Of a stretch of 42,562 nt of DNA, positions 24,990 to 32,982 are shown one piece after another. Numbering within the stretch: the stretch's first letter is position 1; each line of letters opens with the position of its first letter. A program made the position numbers and the translations under genes. The notes under the pieces are model-generated. The model did not search any database and was not told the DNA's origin. It saw only the letters and a program-made list of their open reading frames with translations. The stretch comes from Akkermansiaceae bacterium (lineage in GTDB: Bacteria; Verrucomicrobiota; Verrucomicrobiia; Verrucomicrobiales; Akkermansiaceae). Location: positions 1 through 42,562 of the forward strand of contig SUVN01000019.1 in NCBI GenBank assembly GCA_015061985.1. The letters run 5' to 3'.

Positions 24990-25855
24990 AGAATCCTGAC
25001 ACAGAACCCATTTTTGTACTGGGCCCCACCGGCAGCGGTAAGAGTGCGGCGGCGGTTGAGCTGGCGGAAAAGCTGGGCAATGCGGAAATCATCAGCGCAG
25101 ATGCTTACCAGGTCTACCGCGGCATGCCCATCATCACCGCTGCGCCCACGCAGGAGGAATTGTCCCGCATCCCCCACCATCTGGTCGGCTTTCTGAATCC
25201 CACGGAGGAGAACGATGCCGCCACGCATGCCCGGCGGGCAGGGGACTGCATCCGGCGTTTGCAGGAAGCCGGGAAACGCCCCATCATCACCGGTGGCTCC
25301 GGCTTGTACGTCAAATTCATTTCCCACGGCATATCCCCGGCACCGCCGAGCGACCCGGTACTGAGGGCAGAGCTGAGCAAGCTGCCGCCGGAGGAATTGG
25401 TGCGCCGCCTGCAGGAAGCTGACCCGGAGGGTGCCGCCGCCACGAATTTGCAGAATCCTCGCTACGTGGAGCGCAATCTGGAGATAGTCCTGCTGGGTGG
25501 GAAACCACTTTCCTACTGGCGCAACAACTGGCAGCAGCCCATTGGCAGAGGATACGTCATCACCCGCCCTGTGGAAGAGTTGGATGCCCGCATAGCCGCC
25601 CGAGCCGAGCGTATGTTGCAGGAGGGAGCCATTGAGGAAGTGGCCGCCCTCGACCCCGCCACCCTCTCCCCGACTGCTGCGAAAACCCTGGGTCTTCCCC
25701 AGGTGTTGGAGCATTTGGCCGGGCGCATTTCCCGCGCGGATTTAGCCGCTGCCATTGCTCTGGCCACGCGTCAGTACGCCAAGCGCCAGCGCACCTGGCT
25801 GCGCCGCGAGAAGTGGCTCATCCCCGTGGCAGATGCCGAAGAGCTGTTGAGGTAA
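24986..25855 (+). CDS. miaA: tRNA dimethylallyltransferase MiaA
   Basis: MiaA transfers a dimethylallyl group to N6 of A37 in tRNAs reading U-starting codons. The 289-residue protein has the P-loop GPTGSGKS (13-20), the substrate motif SADAYQVYRGM, a TGGSGLYVK loop and RYVERNLEIVLLGG. The usual DSRQ motif is changed: SADAYQVYRGM stands where most MiaA have SADSRQVYRGM. Asp is kept; S-R are replaced by A-Y. It is the last gene of the DUF805 operon, coupled by ATGA overlap, which is an unusual home for it. Confidence 0.93.
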   Translation: MKNPDTEPIFVLGPTGSGKSAAAVELAEKLGNAEIISADAYQVYRGMPIITAAPTQEELSRIPHHLVGFLNPTEENDAATHARRAGDCIRRLQEAGKRPIITGGSGLYVKFISHGISPAPPSDPVLRAELSKLPPEELVRRLQEADPEGAAATNLQNPRYVERNLEIVLLGGKPLSYWRNNWQQPIGRGYVITRPVEELDARIAARAERMLQEGAIEEVAALDPATLSPTAAKTLGLPQVLEHLAGRISRADLAAAIALATRQYAKRQRTWLRREKWLIPVADAEELLR

Positions 25856-25862
25856 AACACAC

Positions 25863-25891
25863 TTGCGCTCCCGGAGATGATGGGGTATACT
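25863..25891 (+). promoter_or_regulatory. Promoter of the flavoprotein gene (leaderless type)
   Basis: TTGCGC (25863-25868), 17-bp spacer, TATACT (25886-25891), then 7 bp to the ATG. Confidence 0.65.
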
Positions 25892-25898
25892 GACAGGC

Positions 25899-26534
25899 AT
25901 GAAAAAAGTCATGCTTGTGAACGGCTCGCCCCATGAAAAGGGGTGTACATACACTGCACTGCGGGAGATGGCAGATGCACTGGAAGCAGAGGGAATTGGT
26001 ACACACATCTACTACATCGGTACGGAAGGGGTGAAGCCCTGCACCGACTGTCGCGCCTGCTATACTCTGCGCAGGTGCGCCACGGATGACCGGGTGAATG
26101 CCTTTGTGGAGATGATGGCGGAGTATGATGCTCTGGTGCTGGGTTCACCCGTTCATTACGGCTCTGCCAGCGGTGCCATTGTTCCGTTTATGGACAGGGT
26201 ATTCTACTCTGCCTTCATCGGGCGGCGGGATGTGTTCCGCCACAAGCCGGGTGTGGCCGTGGTGAGCGCCCGCCGCGCCGGAACAACAGCCGCTCTTGAC
26301 CAACTCAACAAGTATTTCCAGATATCCGAAATGCCCATTATCTCCGGGCGCTACTGGAATATGGTGCATGGTGCCAACCCGGATGAAGTGAGGCAGGATG
26401 AGGAAGGTATGCAGAACATGCGCATTATCGCCCGCAATCTGGCATGGCATCTCAAATGCAGGGAGGCTGCCGAATCCGCCGGTATTCTGCCGCCTGCCCG
26501 AGAAAAAGCAGTCTTCACTAATTTTGTCCGTTGA
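25899..26534 (+). CDS. Flavodoxin-fold NAD(P)H-dependent FMN reductase family protein
   Basis: 211 residues. The N-terminus MKKVMLVNGSPHEKGCT is the FMN phosphate-binding loop of the flavodoxin-like/NADPH-dependent FMN reductase fold. CTDCRACYTLRRC (~48-60) is the Cys cluster seen in the iron-sulfur-flavoprotein-like subgroup. GSPVHYGSASGAIVPFMDR is the second FMN-contact segment. Likely a cytoplasmic oxidoreductase; the electron partner is unknown. It is a single gene with its own promoter. Confidence 0.8.
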   Translation: MKKVMLVNGSPHEKGCTYTALREMADALEAEGIGTHIYYIGTEGVKPCTDCRACYTLRRCATDDRVNAFVEMMAEYDALVLGSPVHYGSASGAIVPFMDRVFYSAFIGRRDVFRHKPGVAVVSARRAGTTAALDQLNKYFQISEMPIISGRYWNMVHGANPDEVRQDEEGMQNMRIIARNLAWHLKCREAAESAGILPPAREKAVFTNFVR

Positions 26535-26573
26535 GGACAAACAAAATGGTGATTTTGACGCGCCTGAAAGAAT

Positions 26574-26597
26574 GGAGTCCGACGGATACCGGACTCC
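26574..26597 (+). terminator. Hairpin downstream of the flavoprotein gene
   Basis: A perfect 8-bp stem (26574-26581 with 26590-26597) and 8-nt loop, without a strong T-tract. A second small hairpin (TTTGTCC/GGACAAA, 26523-26541) overlaps the end of the flavoprotein gene. Either could end that transcript or lie in the leader of the next gene. Confidence 0.4.
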
Positions 26598-26607
26598 TTC
26601 GTACACC

Positions 26608-26904
26608 ATGAAGAATCATGCATACAGATGGGCAGGCGGGATGCTTGTCGCAGCGGCGCTGAGCTCCTGCTACTACTATCCCGTGGCGGGAGCCCCGCCC
26701 AACAGCCCCTATAATCCCTACGCAGATGAAAAAAGCGGCTCCGTTCCCGTGTATCAGGAGGATTACGTGCCGCCGCAGCCCGTTGCCCCGGCTCCCGTGG
26801 TTGCCCGTCCTGCTTTTACCCTGGGCATCTCTCTGCCGCCGATTATCTTCGGGCATCATCATGGTCACCACCACCATCATCATGGCCACCATTGTCGGTG
26901 GTGA
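26608..26904 (+). CDS. Small His-rich lipoprotein
   Basis: 98 residues from ATG 26608; the longer open frame to 26398 overlaps the flavoprotein gene and was rejected. The signal peptide ends at ALSSCYYY (likely lipidated Cys21). A Pro-rich middle (VPPQPVAPAPVV) leads to FGHHHGHHHHHHGHHCRW: eleven His and one Cys in the last 17 residues. It probably binds metal ions such as Zn, Cu or Ni at the envelope. No family recognised. Confidence 0.6.
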   Translation: MKNHAYRWAGGMLVAAALSSCYYYPVAGAPPNSPYNPYADEKSGSVPVYQEDYVPPQPVAPAPVVARPAFTLGISLPPIIFGHHHGHHHHHHGHHCRW

Positions 26905-26984
26905 CGCGGGGCTCTTCTTCGGAGACTTTGTGGCATTCACATGTGCCCCAACGTTTGAATAAGAGCCGATATAGATGAGAATTT

Positions 26985-27150
26985 GAAGGACAATGGACAA
27001 AGAACAATGGACGAAGGAAAAGTCAGGCGAGCCTCCGGCTCGCAACAGTTAAAGAATTATTTGCAAAGCGTTTGCATGCGAGCAACGCGAGCGGAATTCC
27101 GTACCTTGTCCATCGTTCATTTGACTTTGTACTTCTCGTTATCTTCCCAT
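26985..27150. repeat. Possible degenerate short inverted-repeat element in a 393-bp gene-free stretch
   Basis: 26905-27297 holds no convincing gene. Its left part has GGACAATGGAC/GAACAATGGAC direct repeats (26988-27013). An imperfect reverse complement of these (CCTTGTCCATCGTTCATTTG) lies at 27104-27123. Between them is a perfect 7-bp hairpin GCGAGCC-TCC-GGCTCGC (27027-27043) and further GCGAGC repeats. It looks like a decayed MITE- or REP-type element, or paired intergenic repeats. Confidence 0.4.
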
Positions 27151-27252
27151 TTGTCGGGCGAGGTGGCTTTTAAAACCTTGTTGATATTTCTATAATATAC
27201 ACAATCTTTGAGAGACGCGTTTGTATGGCATTGGTAACTCGAAAGAAAAGTC

Positions 27253-27281
27253 TTGAGCTAATTCGTTAGATATGCTATGCT
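27253..27281 (+). promoter_or_regulatory. Promoter of the 321-residue envelope protein gene
   Basis: TTGAGC (27253-27258), 17-bp spacer, TATGCT (27276-27281), ending 16 bp before the ATG. Confidence 0.5.
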
Positions 27282-27297
27282 GCCCCGCAGATAACTT

Positions 27298-28263
27298 ATG
27301 AAGAAACTATTATACCTGATTACCCTGATACAGATGGTTGCCACGGCTCCGGTCATGGCATTGCAACTGGATGAAATTACACCGACTCTGACCCGCACGC
27401 AGGCAGATCAGACGCTCTCCAAGGATTATTCATTCACCATTCTGGATGACTTTACCGTGCGCCGCACCTGGGTCATTCCCGGCAATAAGCGCGTTTCTGT
27501 GGATTTCAATCCGCAGAACGAAGAGTTGCTCATGGTGATGTTGGAATATGGCAGCGGCGTGGAACCCCAGAAAGCTGCTGCCGATGTGCGTCGAATTACC
27601 GACGGTGGTAAGACCAAATGGAAAAAAATGGACAAGAAGAAGGCAGAGAAATACGGTGTGCCTGTCAATTCTCACAATGCCAAATCCGGCAGTTGTTACG
27701 CTTTCATGGAGATGTCCAAGGCCAACAAATGCAAGAAAGTCATGATTTATCCTACACTGCCGGATTCCAACCGCAGCCTGCTGGGAGAGGCCAATACGAC
27801 TTCCGGCGGTGAGACGGCTCTGGGTAACAGGGCGGGTGCTTCCATTGGCAAGGTGATTGCCGAACAGGAAGCAAGAAGACTTAATACTCCGCTGGCTTCC
27901 GAAGCTCCCTCATCTGACAGTGCGAAACCCGTTCGTCATGTCACTGTTGTCAGAAAACCGGCAGAGAAGGCATCTGATTCTGCTGCGACTGCATCCACTC
28001 GCACGACAACCGGGAAAACCTCCCGAGTAGTGGCATCTGCAGAGCCGGAAGAAGAAGAAATGGCAGATGAATTTGAAGATATCAAGGTGGAATCCCGTTT
28101 TAATCTTTCCTCTGTACAGGCTGCCATCGGTCTCAAGGGAGTCAGTCCGACCATGCTGATAGGCGGTGCCGTTGCCATTGTGGTCTTGCTGACCCTCATC
28201 GGCATGCTGCGAGGTTCCGGCGAGCGTAAGAAGCTCTCCCGCTATCGCAACAGACGCTACTAA
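27298..28263 (+). CDS. Exported protein with C-terminal membrane anchor, unknown function
   Basis: 321 residues: N-terminal signal peptide (about 1-21, ...PVMA), a soluble domain (~22-160; DYSFTILDDFTVRRTWVIPGNKRVSVDF), a low-complexity Ser/Ala/Thr and acidic linker (~200-265, PEEEEMADEFED), one hydrophobic segment (PTMLIGGAVAIVVLLTLIGML, ~282-302) and a strongly basic tail (RKKLSRYRNRRY). Hydrophobic segment plus basic tail at the very end suggests a single-pass anchor with the bulk outside the cytoplasm. No LPXTG or PEP-CTERM motif is seen. Family not recognised. Confidence 0.6.
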   Translation: MKKLLYLITLIQMVATAPVMALQLDEITPTLTRTQADQTLSKDYSFTILDDFTVRRTWVIPGNKRVSVDFNPQNEELLMVMLEYGSGVEPQKAAADVRRITDGGKTKWKKMDKKKAEKYGVPVNSHNAKSGSCYAFMEMSKANKCKKVMIYPTLPDSNRSLLGEANTTSGGETALGNRAGASIGKVIAEQEARRLNTPLASEAPSSDSAKPVRHVTVVRKPAEKASDSAATASTRTTTGKTSRVVASAEPEEEEMADEFEDIKVESRFNLSSVQAAIGLKGVSPTMLIGGAVAIVVLLTLIGMLRGSGERKKLSRYRNRRY

Positions 28264-28285
28264 TCAACGGAAAATCCCATTTTTG

Positions 28286-28325
28286 CCCCTGCCGGAAAAA
28301 AAAGCATCCGTCAGGGGTATTTTAT
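28286..28325 (+). terminator. Intrinsic terminator after the 321-residue envelope protein gene
   Basis: A 10-bp stem with one mismatch (28286-28295 with 28308-28317), A-rich loop, then TATTTTATT. Confidence 0.75.
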
Positions 28326-28489
28326 TGCCTGTTAAGCAGCTTATCGTGAAGTGAGTCAGTACGATTATCGGCTTTTTTTCAATGAAATCGGACGATAAGT
28401 AAAGTATATGTTTTTAATATTCTACACCATTGACAATGAATCGATAAAAAAGCTAAAACAACAAACAACTTGATTTTTTGGAGACAATC

Positions 28490-28515
28490 TGTTAGAAACG
28501 GGGAACTTTCTAACA
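28490..28515. promoter_or_regulatory. Candidate operator palindrome upstream of the double-HTH gene
   Basis: A perfect 9-bp inverted repeat, TGTTAGAAA (28490-28498) and TTTCTAACA (28507-28515), separated by 8 bp, 68 bp before the HTH gene. Spacing and symmetry suit a dimeric repressor. It is the clearest element in the 319-bp gene-free stretch 28264-28582, which also holds a terminator and a possible 18-codon leader ORF (28533-28589). Confidence 0.4.
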
Positions 28516-28582
28516 AAAGAAAGACTACCCCAATGAATAACAAGCAAGAAACGAGAGATGCGCTGCCGGAGGTGGCGCAGAG

Positions 28583-29200
28583 ATGGTAAGCTCTGCCCGG
28601 CTGCCGCGAACACTGGTAGGAATGGGAGGCATACGGCTGATCAGTATACCCGGGGTAAAATACCCGGATAGATTGTTTCAAGCGGAAGACGGGATGAATC
28701 CGAGGACGGGTCAGCCCTATGACCGGCCGTTGTATAATACCATATCCACAGCGGAAGCAGCGAAGATTTTGGGAAGGAGCAACAGTTCTGCCCATGCATT
28801 TCTGAGAAACAAGGACGTCCCCTTCTATTATGTCCGTATGAATGGGGATGGGAGAAGGCTGATGTATTGGGACAGGGAAACGGTGAAACGAATGATAAAG
28901 AGACTGCCACCGGTGCAAAGGAAACTTCCGCAGACCATGGTAAACGCCCGGGATGCGCTATTGCTTCTCGGGGTTGCGCGCAGCACGCTGTATCGCTATG
29001 TGGCATCCGGTAAATTATCGGAAATACGGCGGCGTGTGATGACGACGAGAGGGTATCGTCACCAGTGCCTGTATCTGAAATCGGAAGTGATGAAACTGAA
29101 AGCCTGGCGGAGAGCCCGGCGGGAGCAGTTCATCCACTGGCAGCAGTTTCATGATATGTCAGCAGAGGAGGTGAGCCCGCCGGAACAGGTGGAGAGTTAG
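28583..29200 (+). CDS. Protein with two MerR/excisionase-type helix-turn-helix domains
   Basis: 205 residues. Two HTH-like regions of the same design: TISTAEAAKILGRSNSSAHAFLR with YYWDRETVKRM (~53-110), and VNARDALLLLGVARSTLYRYV with LYLKSEVMKLK (~120-178). This is the HTH_17/excisionase layout, where an HTH is followed by a reader wing. Likely a DNA-binding regulator or a mobile-element accessory protein. ATG 28583 is supported by GGAGGTG about 8 bp upstream, one of the few clear ribosome-binding sites in the window. The next gene follows 37 bp later. Confidence 0.7.
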   Translation: MVSSARLPRTLVGMGGIRLISIPGVKYPDRLFQAEDGMNPRTGQPYDRPLYNTISTAEAAKILGRSNSSAHAFLRNKDVPFYYVRMNGDGRRLMYWDRETVKRMIKRLPPVQRKLPQTMVNARDALLLLGVARSTLYRYVASGKLSEIRRRVMTTRGYRHQCLYLKSEVMKLKAWRRARREQFIHWQQFHDMSAEEVSPPEQVES

Positions 29201-29237
29201 CTTGAAAAAGCGCTTCTGCCATGCGAAAAAATGGTGC

Positions 29238-30902
29238 ATGAGCAAGACCGTGGCAGAGCAATGGTGCGACATGCTGGCAGCGGACGGACAGCGGCAGCTG
29301 TACAGTCTGGCCGGGGAGTGTGACAATGTGTTGATGGAAACGCTCCATCGCGAGAAGCGTTGGAAGCGTCGCACAGAGTTGCAGCAGGAGGATGCCGCCG
29401 TGCTGGCGGCATCCGCAGGCGCGAGACTCACCGGAGAGACACAGGTGTGCTACGCAGGTTGCCTGCCCGGGCTGTACCGCATCAGGGCTGCGATGGCAGA
29501 AGCGGCAGAGAACAGAGACCGCCTGCTGGTGCTGGGTGTATTGCCGTCCGATAGTAGACTGTCGGACGGCCCGGGAGGATGTTGTCATGCGGAAATCGTG
29601 CAGTACCCGGAGGAGGCTGTGCCCACCCTGACAGAAGCCCTGCGGCGGACAGACACCGGGCGGGGGCCGGTTTTGCTGTTGATTCGGGAAGAAGTCGCCG
29701 GGATGCCGGCAGGTGATGTCATTTGCCCACCACGGCAAGCTATCAGGGTACAGCCTCTGCGTCCCCACCCGGCAGATGTGGCAGAGATGGCATCTATCCT
29801 GAATAAGAGTGAGCGCACGGTCTTTCTGTGCGGTGGCGGTTGTGAGGGAGCGCGGGAGGAACTTCTGCTGCTGGCGCAGCGCTTGCAGGCACCGGTGGTG
29901 TTCACTATGGCCGGCAAGCAGGTTGTGGAGGGTAATAACGAGCTGGCCATAGGCATGACCGGAATCATGGGCTGGGGGGCTGCACCCGCCGCCGTGATGG
30001 ATTGCGGGCTGCTGGTGATGTGGGGCACGGATTTTCCCTACCCGGAATACCTTCCTGCGCATGGGAACGTGGTACAGGTGGATAGTGACCCCGCCGCCCT
30101 GGGAAGAAGGTGCAGGCTGCGGCTGGCCGTGGCAGGGGATGTGAGGGAGGTGGCCCGGGAGCTTCTTCCGCTGGTGAAACGCGGAATGAATGATGATTTT
30201 GCCACTGCCATGCGTAGTTTGCACCGCAGGGAGCTGGCGCGCTCAGAGCAGTATGTGCGCAACACGGATGACAGGCTGCCCCTGCGCCCGGAACTGGTGA
30301 CACGGGTGGTGAGTGACCATGCGGAGCCGGATGCCGTCTTCTGCGTGGAGGTGGGAGCACCCATGCTGTGGTGTGCCCGCTATCTGCATCCGTCGGGAAA
30401 GCAGCGGCTGACAGGTGCGTTCCGCTCCGGTCTGGGAGAGAGCGCATTGCCCATGGGTATCGGTGCCAAATCAGCCTACCCCTCCCGCCAGGTTATTGCA
30501 GTATGCACAGCAGAGGGAGTCCTGCGCCATCTGAACGAACTGCTGACACTACAGCGGGAGCACCTGTCCCTCAAAATACTGGTGCTGCAGCGATTATTGC
30601 CGGACAGCATGCGAATAGACCGTGCAGCAACCTCTGCCCCCTTTTCTGTGGCAGAGGTCGCAGCGGCCATGGGGCTGAAAGCCGGGCGCATTCATCAGGC
30701 GCAGCTGATTCACCATGCCGTGCGCAGCTGGCTGGCCGAATCCGAGGCTTCGCTGCTGGAAGCCGTGGTGGATGCGCATGCAATGTCTGCACCGCCGGAA
30801 GTAATGGTGCGGGGAGAAAACGGACAGCACCGCCTCGTGAACCGTGCCGCCGGTGAGCATTTCATCCGTATCATCTACGGCAACCGCCGCTTCCTCCGCT
30901 GA
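29238..30902 (+). CDS. Degenerate thiamine-diphosphate enzyme homologue (pyruvate oxidase-like)
   Basis: 554 residues from ATG 29238; a TTG at 29202 would add 12. Overall it follows the pyruvate oxidase/acetolactate synthase plan: N-terminal Pyr domain (QEDAAVLAASAGARLTGE keeps the catalytic Glu position), central domain (VFLCGGGCEGAREELLLLAQRL, GKQVVEGNN, GMTGIMG), and C-terminal PP domain. The ThDP/Mg2+ motif is lost: where PoxB has a GDGG followed by NN, this protein reads CTAEG (~423-427) and the Asn pair is absent. It probably cannot bind ThDP normally and may be non-catalytic or re-purposed. It follows the double-HTH gene and may be co-transcribed. Confidence 0.7.
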   Translation: MSKTVAEQWCDMLAADGQRQLYSLAGECDNVLMETLHREKRWKRRTELQQEDAAVLAASAGARLTGETQVCYAGCLPGLYRIRAAMAEAAENRDRLLVLGVLPSDSRLSDGPGGCCHAEIVQYPEEAVPTLTEALRRTDTGRGPVLLLIREEVAGMPAGDVICPPRQAIRVQPLRPHPADVAEMASILNKSERTVFLCGGGCEGAREELLLLAQRLQAPVVFTMAGKQVVEGNNELAIGMTGIMGWGAAPAAVMDCGLLVMWGTDFPYPEYLPAHGNVVQVDSDPAALGRRCRLRLAVAGDVREVARELLPLVKRGMNDDFATAMRSLHRRELARSEQYVRNTDDRLPLRPELVTRVVSDHAEPDAVFCVEVGAPMLWCARYLHPSGKQRLTGAFRSGLGESALPMGIGAKSAYPSRQVIAVCTAEGVLRHLNELLTLQREHLSLKILVLQRLLPDSMRIDRAATSAPFSVAEVAAAMGLKAGRIHQAQLIHHAVRSWLAESEASLLEAVVDAHAMSAPPEVMVRGENGQHRLVNRAAGEHFIRIIYGNRRFLR

Positions 30903-30914
30903 TAGCGGCAGGAT

Positions 30915-31223
30915 TCAATCTAGGCGCAGGCGTGCTCTGCTGTTCATCCGGCGGCGGCGGTCAGCATCCCGCTGCCTTTCTGCCTCCGCATCACGGGGAG
31001 CTTTCCATTTGTTAGAGGGGTGAAACTGCCAGCCGCTCTGTCCTGTGCGCGGGCGACGGGTGTCATTCGGCTCCCATCCGCCGTCCGGTTCCGGGGATTC
31101 CGTGGCATTCCAACGGTCGCGCCGGGTATAATCAACACCATTCTGCGGGGCAGGTACACGCATGGGTGTCGCCATAGCAACCGAGAGAGAAGATAACAGC
31201 ACAATCAACCAGCGCAGCTTCAT
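30915..31223 (-). CDS. Small exported protein, unknown
   Basis: 102 residues with a signal peptide (MKLRWLIVLLSSLSVAMA, cleavage near 18-20). The mature part is hydrophilic and rich in Arg, Asp and Pro, with a strongly charged C-terminus (EAERQRDADRRRRMNSRARLRLD). No cysteine or catalytic motif. Its ATG shares one base with the ruvC stop (TGATG), so it is translationally coupled to ruvC. Confidence 0.6.
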   Translation of the reverse strand: MKLRWLIVLLSSLSVAMATPMRVPAPQNGVDYTRRDRWNATESPEPDGGWEPNDTRRPRTGQSGWQFHPSNKWKAPRDAEAERQRDADRRRRMNSRARLRLD

Positions 31224-31729
31224 CAGATATACTTGCGGTCGCGGAAGAGATGAGCCTTCAGCGGGTCTGCTGCCACCAGGTGGGAATAGCCGATGGCCAG
31301 AGCATCCGCTGCGTCCGGGGCCGGGGTCTCGCTGAGCTGCAGCAGCGCGCGCATCATGAACGCCACCTGCGGCTTGCCTGCCCCGCCGCGACCCACCGTG
31401 GCCAGTTTCACACAGGTGGGCGGGTATTCCATGATGGGTAAATCATGCAGCGCGGCTGCCAGCACCGTGGCACCGCGTGCAGAGCCCATGGAGATGGCCG
31501 TGCGGTGGGATTGCACATAGATGATACCCTCGATGGCCAGCTCATCCGGCTGCCATTCGCGGATGAGGGAGCAGACGTGCTCGTGAATTGCCCGCAAACA
31601 GGCACTCTGCGGCAGCTTGGCAGGCAGGGAAAGTGTGCCGTAGGCCAGTGCCTGCGGCGCGCGGTAATCGCCCTCCAGCACGGCATAGCCCGTGTTGCGG
31701 ATGGCGGGGTCTATGCTGACGACGCGCAT
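31223..31729 (-). CDS. ruvC: Holliday junction resolvase RuvC
   Basis: RuvC cuts Holliday junctions at the end of recombination, working with RuvAB. From ATG 31729 it has 168 residues, the usual size. The four acidic catalytic residues fit: Asp7 in SIDPAIRNTGYA, Glu67 in ELAIEG, and Asp139/Asp142 in DAADALAIG. The longer frame to 31903 overlaps the helicase gene and adds non-homologous residues, so it was rejected. It lies 10 bp after the helicase stop; ruvA and ruvB are not here. Confidence 0.92.
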   Translation of the reverse strand: MRVVSIDPAIRNTGYAVLEGDYRAPQALAYGTLSLPAKLPQSACLRAIHEHVCSLIREWQPDELAIEGIIYVQSHRTAISMGSARGATVLAAALHDLPIMEYPPTCVKLATVGRGGAGKPQVAFMMRALLQLSETPAPDAADALAIGYSHLVAADPLKAHLFRDRKYI

Positions 31730-31739
31730 GGCAGATTCA

Positions 31740-32942
31740 TCAGCGGCGGCGGCGCTTGGGCGCAGCCGGGCGCGGTTTGCGCAGCGGGCGCACGGGGGAT
31801 GTCTCCAACAGCGCCGTGTAGGCATAGTCGAAGCCCTCCAGCTTGCGGCGCTCAATCTTTTGGTTGATAAAACACTCCACGCTCTTGGCGAAGTCCACCT
31901 CATCCGCCGTCAGCAGGGTGAAGGCATCGCCCGTGGCCTCTGCACGCCCGGTGCGGCCGATGCGGTGCACATAGTCCTCCGGGTTTTCCGGCACACGGTA
32001 GTTGATGACGTGAGTTACGCCGTTGATATCGATACCGCGGGCGGCCACATCCGTGGCCACCAGGATTCGGAATTTGTCCTCCTTGAATCCCCTGAGGGCG
32101 GCCATACGCTCTTTCTGGGGGATATCCGAGTGCATGCAGGTGACCTGCTTATCCCAGCCGGAGCGGGAGAGCATGTTGGCCACGGCATCTGCCTCCTTGC
32201 GGGTGCGGGTGAACACCATCAGGTTCTGGAAATCCGTGGCTTTCACCAGCGCCAGCAGCAAATCATCGCGCTGATCCAGGCCCACCGGGTAGAATGCGTG
32301 GGAAATCGTGGAGGCCACCTCACGGCGGGCAATGGCAATCTCCACCGGGTCGGTCAGACACCACTTGGCAAACCCTTGCAGAATCTGCGGCATGGTGGCA
32401 GAGAAGAAGAGCGTCTGGCGACCCTCCCAGGGACAGAGGTTCACAATCTTGCGGACAATGGGCAGGAATCCCATATCCGTCATGCGGTCCACCTCATCCA
32501 GCACCAGGGTTTTCACCTCCTTGAACTTCATGTTGCCGCGGTAGAAATGGTCAATGAGGCGGCCGGGTGTGGCCACCACCACGTCCACCCCCTTTTGCAG
32601 CTCTTCGGACTGCTTGCCGTAGCCCACACCACCGTACAACAGCCCGATGCGGATATCCGTGTGCGCGGCATAGGCGCGGAACGCCTCTGCCAGCTGGTCT
32701 GCCAGCTCGCGGGTGGGCTCCAGCACGAGAATCTGCGGCCGGCCGGTGTGCTCAATGCGGCTGAGCAGCGGCAGCGCAAAGGCCGCAGACTTGCCGGTGC
32801 CGGTCTGTGAGGCACCAATGACATCCTTACCCTGTAAAATCTGCGGGATAGCCTGCTCCTGAATCGGTGTGGGGGATTCATACCCACAGTCCTTCACAGC
32901 CGCCAGGATGGGCGCGGCCAGCCCCAGTTCTTCGAATGTCAT
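31740..32942 (-). CDS. DEAD-box RNA helicase (RhlE-like)
   Basis: 400 residues from ATG 32942 (MTFEELGL, the usual start of this group). Motifs in order: Q-motif F...GYESPTPIQ, Walker A ASQTGTGKS (44-52), PTREL, TPGRLI, motif II DEVD (149-152, a DEAD variant), SAT (181-183), VATDVAARGIDI and HRIGRTGR. The C-terminal tail is short and basic (KPRPAAPKRRRR), likely an RNA-contact extension. These helicases remodel RNA in ribosome assembly and mRNA decay. First gene of a run with ruvC and the small exported protein. Confidence 0.92.
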   Translation of the reverse strand: MTFEELGLAAPILAAVKDCGYESPTPIQEQAIPQILQGKDVIGASQTGTGKSAAFALPLLSRIEHTGRPQILVLEPTRELADQLAEAFRAYAAHTDIRIGLLYGGVGYGKQSEELQKGVDVVVATPGRLIDHFYRGNMKFKEVKTLVLDEVDRMTDMGFLPIVRKIVNLCPWEGRQTLFFSATMPQILQGFAKWCLTDPVEIAIARREVASTISHAFYPVGLDQRDDLLLALVKATDFQNLMVFTRTRKEADAVANMLSRSGWDKQVTCMHSDIPQKERMAALRGFKEDKFRILVATDVAARGIDINGVTHVINYRVPENPEDYVHRIGRTGRAEATGDAFTLLTADEVDFAKSVECFINQKIERRKLEGFDYAYTALLETSPVRPLRKPRPAAPKRRRR

Positions 32943-32982
32943 ATAGCTTCTTATTCTTGTTGAAAATGGTTGATGAAGTAAA

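Noticed and set aside
31730..31903. Longer RuvC start
   Set aside because: Overlaps the helicase gene and adds 58 Arg/Ala/Ser-rich residues unlike any RuvC.
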